A stretch of DNA of 64,000 nt. Source: Antitrichia curtipendula. Lineage: Eukaryota; Streptophyta; Bryopsida; Hypnales; Leucodontaceae. The translations under genes and the position numbers were made by a program. The notes beneath the pieces were generated by a model that saw nothing but the letters and a program-made list of their open reading frames with translations, was not told where the DNA came from and ran no database searches. Shown piece by piece: positions 57,196 through 64,000 of this stretch. Position 1 is the first letter of the stretch, and each line of letters begins with the position of its first letter. The DNA lies in contig OX579637.1 in the NCBI GenBank assembly GCA_951230915.1, forward strand, positions 30,814,001 through 30,878,000, in the 5' to 3' direction.

Positions 57196-57556
57196 TCAGT
57201 CGATATCGTGATATATCACGGTGCTCAGATCTCCTGCGAACTAACATGGCAAGAACTCAATCTAAACCGACTTGGAAGCTGTCCATAAAAGGTAATCCCC
57301 GAATTTGCTAATAATGCAACCGTGACATATCACGATGTCGTGAGGAACAGTTCCTCCACAGGTTCCAACGTATGACCAGACAGACCAGGGACCGTGAGAT
57401 CTCACGGTGTAGCCATTGCAAGACCTATTCATAAAGACAACACGAGATATCACAATGTTAACATCGTGAGATCTCATGGTGTTGCCACGGTGACATCTGT
57501 CCATGCAAGTTCCCGGAACTATCTCGACGAAAACATCATGAGATATCACGATGGCT
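57196..57556. repeat. Cluster of CGTGAGATATCACG-type palindromes
   Basis: At least five palindromic sites lie within 360 bp. CGTGATATATCACG (57207-57220) and ACCGTGAGATCTCACGGT (57391-57408) are perfect. CGTGACATATCACG (57321-57334), CGTGAGATCTCATG (about 57465-57478) and CATGAGATATCACG (about 57537-57550) have one mismatched pair each. Half sites occur near 57441 and 57489. The cluster begins right upstream of the start of the DUF7869-type gene. Confidence 0.85.
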
Positions 57557-57559
57557 ATA

Positions 57560-58960
57560 TCGGATCCACACGTGCCACCATATTTCCTCTTCAATACGTA
57601 GGGTTGGACAATACGTGTATTATACTGGCTTCCGACAGCCTACTAAAACGTCTTCTTTCAGCACTGAACTTTGCAGATGTCTTATGGTATCCTTGCCTGG
57701 ATCGGTATCCAATAGAAACATGAGCCCTGGTACGAGCTAGTCATCTGGCGTGTAGAAGAACAAACTGCGCCTAGTTGTGTATGCGGAAGTCTGTGCTATC
57801 CTTTAATCTTCAAATGTGCAAATCATGATAGACTACTACTTATGGATCCTAATTCTGAAGGTGGAACACATGCACAGCACGACATGTAGAAACGCTAAAA
57901 GTCTATAAACTTCTTTTGGGCTGCAAATTCTCAATTACACTTGAAACACAACAGACTCCATCGGCTGCTGTAAGCCGCTGCAATCTCAGTATCCTTAGTA
58001 CCATTCGATTGTGATGTGCAACTTGTGGAAGACGGCTAATGGAAACTCAAAGTTCTGACATGCAATGCATAGTGATGAGATCATACGGAGAATGGTGATG
58101 GGCACTGAAAATCTTGTCACTCTACCTCAGAGCGCTGAGAAAACGGAATGCACGGACTCAAAAATCTGGAGTTTTACAGCGTCTTCACGTGTGCAAAAGA
58201 ACGTGCTCTATCTACCTCTGGGACTATGACAGAAGTTAGTTGGGATCCGTGAGCTCCACTTTCATGCCATGATTTTGAGAGGAATATGCGGTCTTGGTTT
58301 TTGAATTTCAGGCGCATTCTTCAAGCGTGTGCTTCTATGACCATCGGAAGGATCTGAAGATGCGGTCCTTCGGACACAATATGCACTGCATCCTACAAGA
58401 TCGACCAGCACTGACACTGGGAGGTCGTGCGTGCGGTACTTTATTCTAAATGTTGACTACATTCTAGAATTCCGTGCACCACTGTGAAGCTGAAGGAGGT
58501 GCGTGCCGTCATTTATATTGAATCTTCTCTGGACTGAATAAATTCGTTGCATTAACACATTGCATCGTTGCACCGTCACCTACCACCCAATTTATGCTTT
58601 GTAGGGATCGGAATAAGCACTTAACGCCATGCTGAAGCGGAGTTGTCAATGATCCATTTCTAGTGTTCACGTCATTTAACTAGTCTTGCTTACGATACTG
58701 TAATTCTGTTTTACAGTTCAAGGTCGGGTTGCAAGTAATTATATTTGTATTTACGGTTGGCCATTCCCATTGATAAACCAGGGATTGGGGTTCTCTATTA
58801 TCAATGCTTGCAGTTTTAAAGAGGGTATTGGAGTCTACAGTCTATGGTATTCAAGTTTTCAGTTCCATATACACAAAGTACAGAGTTCACAAGAATAGGG
58901 TGTACAACTGAACGGTTTAGCGTACAAGTTTGACAATTCAGGGATTACAATATTATTCTG
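57560..58960. other. No gene recognised
   Basis: The base composition is more balanced than in the surroundings, but no exon, RNA gene or ordered repeat was identified. Confidence 0.45.
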
Positions 58961-58965
58961 GGATT

Positions 58966-59115
58966 CTAGGGTTTAGGGTTCATGATATTAGGGTAAGAAT
59001 GCTTACGCTTCTATTGTTCATGGTTGAGGGTCAAGACATTAGGGAAACACAACTTAGGGTACTCGGGTTTAGGATTTAGGGTTTAGGGTTTACGGTAATA
59101 GGATCCAGGGTCATG
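58966..59115. repeat. Degenerate TTTAGGG telomere-like motifs
   Basis: Many TTAGGG/TTTAGGG units are scattered with drift (best run: AGGATTTAGGGTTTAGGGTT at 59071-59090). Further single units lie near 59690 and 59885. This is the plant-type telomere motif, but dispersed and degenerate, so it is an interstitial remnant or a TE-derived repeat and not a chromosome end. Confidence 0.7.
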
Positions 59116-61430
59116 GTATTAATCAAAGTAATAACCCAAGTATTGAATTTGGTACGGAATTGCCTTAGTGTACTGGTCAGCAACTAGAATACACAAATTA
59201 TATGAGTAATTCCGCTACCAAAGACAAACACGTAGTTGAATTCATTACATCAATGATGAATTTAAAAATATAACAAACGTTGATCCCGTGTAGTTAGTGT
59301 ATAGAACATCTTTTATAATTGTGGATCCCAACGTTTGCATTTCCATTCCAAATGTTTGTCCCAAAAAAGTGTTATCTTTCTAGAAGTTTGGAGACCCCTA
59401 CAAACTTATGTCAAAAAAATGTGCTATTGAACCCAAAAGTTTGGAAATGCCTCCAAACTTTTGTGAAAAAAATGTAATATTTGCTCCAAACGTTTGTCGA
59501 TCCCTCTGTCTATAAAACTTCTGTTCAAAAAACAGATATATCCACAAATGGGCCTATTTTACTATACATACATATATTTTTATATAAAAAGTATATTAAA
59601 TAATTCATTTCAATCATACTAACCTCTTTTCCAAAGAATTACAGCTAATTGTGTTATACAGCATTCGTTGGGGTTCAGAGTAGGGTTCAAGGTTTAGGAT
59701 TTACAGTGTTATAGGCCAACCACATTCATAGAATTTTTAAATTTATATCGAATGAGTATTTCTATATAGGAAGATAATTGGTGAATAACTTGTAGGCAAA
59801 CTGTAGCAAATCCTGTGTTTTAAATTGATTAGAGAAGGATTAATATTTTCTAATTTTCTGTATGAGCTAAGGTGAGAGGTGGCTTAGGGTTTAGGGTTCA
59901 AGGAGCCTTGCATTAAAAAATGGCCCTACATACAGTTGCAAAATGAACAGGAAGTGCTCCTTAAATTGACCTTCTGTAGTTAGCGAATGAATCCAGTCAA
60001 AATACTTCATTGATTTTAAGAGCCATGTCTCATTTTCTTACCTATCCTCATCTATCTAGAGAAGTTAAAAGTAAACGGTTCATGGAAGCCTGGCCCGGGG
60101 CCATAAACAAGTGCATATAATAGTAAATTGATTGAAAACTGATTCAGTCAATAATTCAGTTTAGACTTTATTGAATTCCTTTCTGTGGAACAATTCCTTT
60201 TTTATTTTGGAAGATAGCTACAAATCTTTTAATGTTAATGTAATTGTGTAGAAATCCAATTTTTTGAAAAAAGTTCTAATACTATCCAAAGATCTCCCGA
60301 TGTTTTGCAAAGATCTAGTGTCACATTTAAGGAATTCCGGTGTTCAGTGAATTACTGACTGAACATCCCAAGAATTTTAGATAAATAACGACATCAACAG
60401 CTCTTCCAATATTTGTATAGGTCTCTCGATATTTTACAGTGGACTTTTTTGGAATTCCCTGTTCTAAGACTGATTTGGAGCTTTTCTTGTTTATTCCTAT
60501 TATATTTTTTCATTTTATGTGTTTTCAGGTGTTCTAATTTCATTGAAGAGGGATCTTCAAAGAATTGTTGTACATAAGGAAATTGTTGTACATAAGGAAG
60601 TTGTCGATTTTTTGTGAACTCAAGGGATTTTTCATCAATTTTCTCCAATTCATCCTTATGCAATCCAAAGTGGTAGACTTTTTGCACGTCTCACATTTCA
60701 TAGTTCTTTCCATGAGTCCTAATATTTGGTAGAATACAGAAGATGCAATTGTCCCATATGGATTGTTAAGAGTACTATAAGAAAGGACACATAAGACTTG
60801 TAAGATAGTTGTCAATCAGTCAATTCTTAAGACAATGATTGAATTCTATTCACATAAATCTAGAACCTTTAAATTTGTATACTGTCTTCAGATTATAATC
60901 TAAATTTTTTTATAATGTATGAAATTCAAAATTGTTGAAACAAATGTGGCCAATCTATGTATTACTAGTATTTTGAACTCATGCAATCTAGAAAGGATAT
61001 AGATAAAAAAAATTCAAAATTATGTACAAATGAATGAGATATAAACTTAAAATCTTCATCTTAGTTAGATTGAAGCCTCCAAAATCTAAAAATACTATTC
61101 GTTTTGCATAGTAAAATCTATATTAAAGTTAGATTTCAGAGGCATAAATCTACATTCTAGAATATTGGATTTCAGAAATTCAATTGATTTGGAGGTTGGG
61201 TCATCTTCTAATAACACTAAAAAATGCATGGATTATCTCCTAATCACCTTTTTTTCCCCCAATGACCATTATGAATTATGTGATATTCAAAAGTCTAGCA
61301 GTCGACGTTAAATGTGGCTTACAATTTCTAAATTTGGAGTGATTGAATACATTCAAGATTGTTCAACAAACTTTCATTATTTCATGGTAAGGATCCAAAA
61401 GATATAATTTTCAAATGAATGTTAAATAAT
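59116..61430. other. AT-rich, no gene recognised
   Basis: No exon is supported. An 18-bp tandem duplication (ATTGTTGTACATAAGGAA) lies at 60564-60599. Between 59330 and 59510 a CCAAACNTTTGT-like motif recurs several times on both strands. Confidence 0.45.
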
Positions 61431-61436
61431 ATTATT

Positions 61437-61815
61437 GAATATACAATATAGATCATGTATTCATTTCATAATATATTGCACTATTATTTTAGACCTACAT
61501 AATGATATATGATGTACAAATGATTACAAGCAATGTTTGATTTAAAAGTAATATGATTGGACCAGGAATACCACTTGAAACAAATTAGTATGTTCAAATT
61601 AAAAATTTCAACCCCTCAATGTGAGCTAAGTGTAAATCCCTAAGAGTGTTTTAAAAACCCCTAGTGCCTCACAAACTGTGTTTTTAAAACCCCTCAGTAT
61701 GAAAGACTTACATATGAGTTCTCGCTTTTTGAAAATTATAATTTTTATATTCACTAACTTGAGACATTCAATTCTTTTTCTCCCCATTATTTTCCTATTT
61801 GTTTTACATATTTTT
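61437..61815. repeat. Diverged direct duplication, first copy
   Basis: It shares with 62095-62430 the ordered pieces GAATATACAA, ATGTATTCATTT or CACGTATTCATTT, TATATGATGTACAA, GTGAGCTAA, TATGAGT and ACTCCCCAT/CTCCCCAT. Mismatches and small gaps are many. The offset is about 658 bp. Confidence 0.7.
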
Positions 61816-62094
61816 TGGTTTCGCAAATCAGAAATGATGAAGTCATTATGCATTTACATCCAAAAATTAATGCCAACATTAAGCAAGTCATGTTAGCAGG
61901 GTTACATGTTTAAAAAAGCAACAATTTAAACTGAATGTGGTCTCTCAAATGAATCATGATATAATGTTTTTATTTCTGCTTATGTGTTTTTAATATTGGT
62001 TTTCCTCAAATTTTTTAAATTTTATTTTATTTTATTTTATTTATTTATTTTTAAATTTTTTAAGTTTTTTTCCATTTATCCAAATTATAATTAT

Positions 62095-62430
62095 GAATAT
62101 ACAAAATAGATCACGTATTCATTTGATAGGATACGACATCATGATTTGAGGCCCACATGATTGTATATGATGTACAATTCATTACTTGCAATGTTTTGAG
62201 TTGACACATGGACCATCATTACCATTTTCACCCTAAAAATTAAATAATATGTTTAAATTAAATAAATTTATTCACTTAGTGTGAGCTAATTGTAAACCCC
62301 TTAGTGTGTTTATAATCCTCCTAAGTGTGAAGGACTTATATATGAGTCCTTACTTTCTAGAAATTATAATTTCATTTACCTGAGACATACATTTTTTTTA
62401 CTCCCCATTTTTTTTCTCTTTGTCTGACAA
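62095..62430. repeat. Diverged direct duplication, second copy
   Basis: Partner of 61437-61815. An AT-rich TTTTATTTTATTTTATTT run lies just before it. Both copies lack coding capacity. Confidence 0.7.
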
Positions 62431-62945
62431 TTTTTTTTGGTGCCATTCATCACAAATGACGAATTTCTTAAGCCTTAAGTGACTTCTCTATTTACAAGAT
62501 TTTGGGAGTTTGTCATTTTAAAAGTGCATAATAAACTAAGCCCCGGACTAAATTTAATATTTTGGTCGGCTTCTTCTTTTTAATTTTTAAATTTATCAAA
62601 ATTCTTGATATCCTTTAAGTTTTTTAAATCCAAGAATTTTAGAAATTCCCTTCAAGTTTTGAATTTCTTCTTGATTTTTTTTTCCCTGGTCTTGCTTTTA
62701 TATTTTTAATTTTTTTTTTCTTTTTTCAGATTTCTTTTTCTCTAAGTTTCTTGTTCTCTTTTATCAATTTCATTTTTTCATTAATTTATCTCATTTTTTT
62801 TTGACAAATGCCCTACAAATTGTGTTAAAAACATAAAAAAATTAAAAAAACACGGTCTCATTGCCAACAAGGGGGACACTGGCAAAATTAAGGAGACCTA
62901 CACTTAACCTAATCTCTAATAAACATCTACTACCTCTAATTTAAC
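62431..62945. other. Poly-T/A-rich stretch
   Basis: Long pyrimidine-rich tracts; nothing codes. Confidence 0.5.
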
Positions 62946-62947
62946 AT

Positions 62948-63420
62948 CTACTTAATCATGACCTCTATACCTCTACTTGTCTCATCAATCCAGACTGACA
63001 AAGCATTCAATATCCCTGATACAACGGTGCAGTGTTGAGTGGTTCCTCTCCACCTGGCAAACTTAACCACGAGGTCGCCCGTTGCCCCCGGATTGCCCTC
63101 ACTTTTTTTCTCCAGCTGCAACTTCGTTGTTTTTCCTGCTTCGCCGCTCCGCTGCCAATTGTTGTAGTTGAGGTTTGAGATCATCCTAGTAGCGTTCTCG
63201 ATTGAGTCGGTGCTTGTTAGTTTCATCGTGCGCATCAACTTGGGAGGCGCTCCACCAACGCGCGATGTCCGTTGCAACTCGGAGGCAGGTCGGAGCATAC
63301 AGTACTGCGAGGTTGAGGCAAGTCAAAGCATAGGTACTGCGAGGTTGAGGCGTAGGCGCTATGTAAGGCAGCGCAAGGCAACGCGTAATCAAGCCATATT
63401 CAAACACAATCCAAGTAAGT
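62948..63420. other. GC-richer block, possible 5' exon of a gene to the right
   Basis: This is the only GC- and CpG-rich island in the right third. A 32-bp-period tandem duplication (TACTGCGAGGTTGAGG) lies at 63303-63350. A good donor, CAA|GTAAGTCC, lies near 63415 on the plus strand. Open frames exist on both strands (62948-63298 minus, 63168-63467 plus) but neither shows a domain. It may be a promoter and leader exon of a gene beyond the window. Confidence 0.3.
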
Positions 63421-63469
63421 CCTTCCCCCCCCCGGTCCTACCTCGATTAGTTTTCTTCGATTCGTAGTT

Positions 63470-64000
63470 CACGGTAGACCTAAGTTCCACGACATTTGTG
63501 TTTTTCTAACTTCACATGTTGCAACTGCACTGTCTGAATCACATTCAATCAGTTTGGAACGAGGAAGTCACAAAGAGAGAGTACCGTTGCTTGTTAGTGG
63601 CAAACTGCAGGAATTGCAGACGAACGGGGTTGTCAGAATATTGAATCTTTAGTATTCTTGGCACGATTGTAGTTCTAGTGTACAATGAAAGCTAAATTAC
63701 TTTAACTGCAGTAACGTTTCTTCTCCTACCAATCCATTAAATGAGACAGTTTGACGCTTAAATGATTGTGTTAAAATTAATCCTTGAATGTGAGCGCGTT
63801 CTTGATGTCATTTTGCACTAGGCAAGAGCGCATAACTGTAGAACTACAAGTCTCACTAGAATTAGACGCCTCAATTGAATTCTTACAATTGCTGTCATTT
63901 TAATTCAATCTACGTTGAGTACCCGCTTGAAGGCAGGGTTTATGTCTGTACAGAGTTGCAGGCGTGTATTTTGAACTGTGTAATTGCTCGCTGTCTGTCT
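63470..64000. other. No feature recognised
   Basis: If the donor near 63415 is real, this is intron sequence. Nothing else is supported. Confidence 0.4.

Noticed and set aside
58966..59115. Chromosome end or telomere
   Set aside because: The TTTAGGG motifs are few, mixed with unrelated sequence and followed by about 5 kb of ordinary DNA.

Overview
The window looks like nuclear DNA of a plant, possibly a seedless land plant, though the species cannot be fixed from it. The evidence is GT-AG introns, plant-type TTTAGGG motifs, a ZRF1/GlsA-type DnaJ-SANT protein, DUF659 hAT and pogo transposase relics, AT-rich gene-poor DNA and dense nested transposable elements. Only one gene appears intact: the ZRF1/DNAJC2-like gene at 43.9-46.05 kb (minus). 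Nearly everything else that codes is a mobile element or a decayed gene.

Layout. 1-1.14 kb is the right end of a TG...CA element (E). 1.1-2.6 kb is a hAT transposase relic. 2.9-4.8 kb holds minisatellites. 7.2-11 kb is AT-rich with many GAGG/CTCC hairpins. About 11.3-18.6 kb (perhaps from 9.1 kb) is a broken multi-exon gene (copy 1) with a beta-class N4/N6 DNA-methyltransferase-like C-terminal half and, more speculatively, a ParB-like DGNH motif upstream. Element A sits in one of its introns in antisense. 19.2-24.8 kb is a transposon with inverted ends that has been split by element B. 24.8-25.7 kb is a retrotransposon gag fragment with zinc knuckles. 26.7-27.6 kb is the 3' end of a second methyltransferase-like gene (copy 2, minus), which element C interrupts. 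Element D follows at 31.1-34.6 kb.

Elements A-D are the main puzzle. Each is 3.2-3.8 kb, begins TGTCAC or TGTGAC, ends CGACA and has no LTRs. A has a clean 5-bp target duplication and C a 4/5 match. Each carries a TATA box, one long ORF (several hundred residues, unknown function, basic tail) and a second TATA-type promoter about 1 kb before the right end. They could be solo LTRs of a retroelement that carries a gene inside a giant LTR, or a non-autonomous element of a new kind.

The right part holds a pogo-type relic (38.7-39.9 kb), the ZRF1 gene with a GC-rich upstream region (47.4-47.8 kb), a weak gag-like relic (50.5-51.4 kb) and a DUF7869-type transposase-like gene (53.8-57.2 kb, minus). 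That last gene is broken almost only by in-frame stops and has a cluster of GTGAGATATCAC palindromes just upstream. Degenerate telomere-like motifs, a diverged direct duplication and a GC-richer putative 5' exon complete the window.

Across the decayed families the premature stops are nearly all explained by C-to-T (or G-to-A) changes at CAG, CAA, CGA or TGG codons. This fits decay of cytosine-methylated DNA. The intact ZRF1 gene shows that the standard genetic code is in use.
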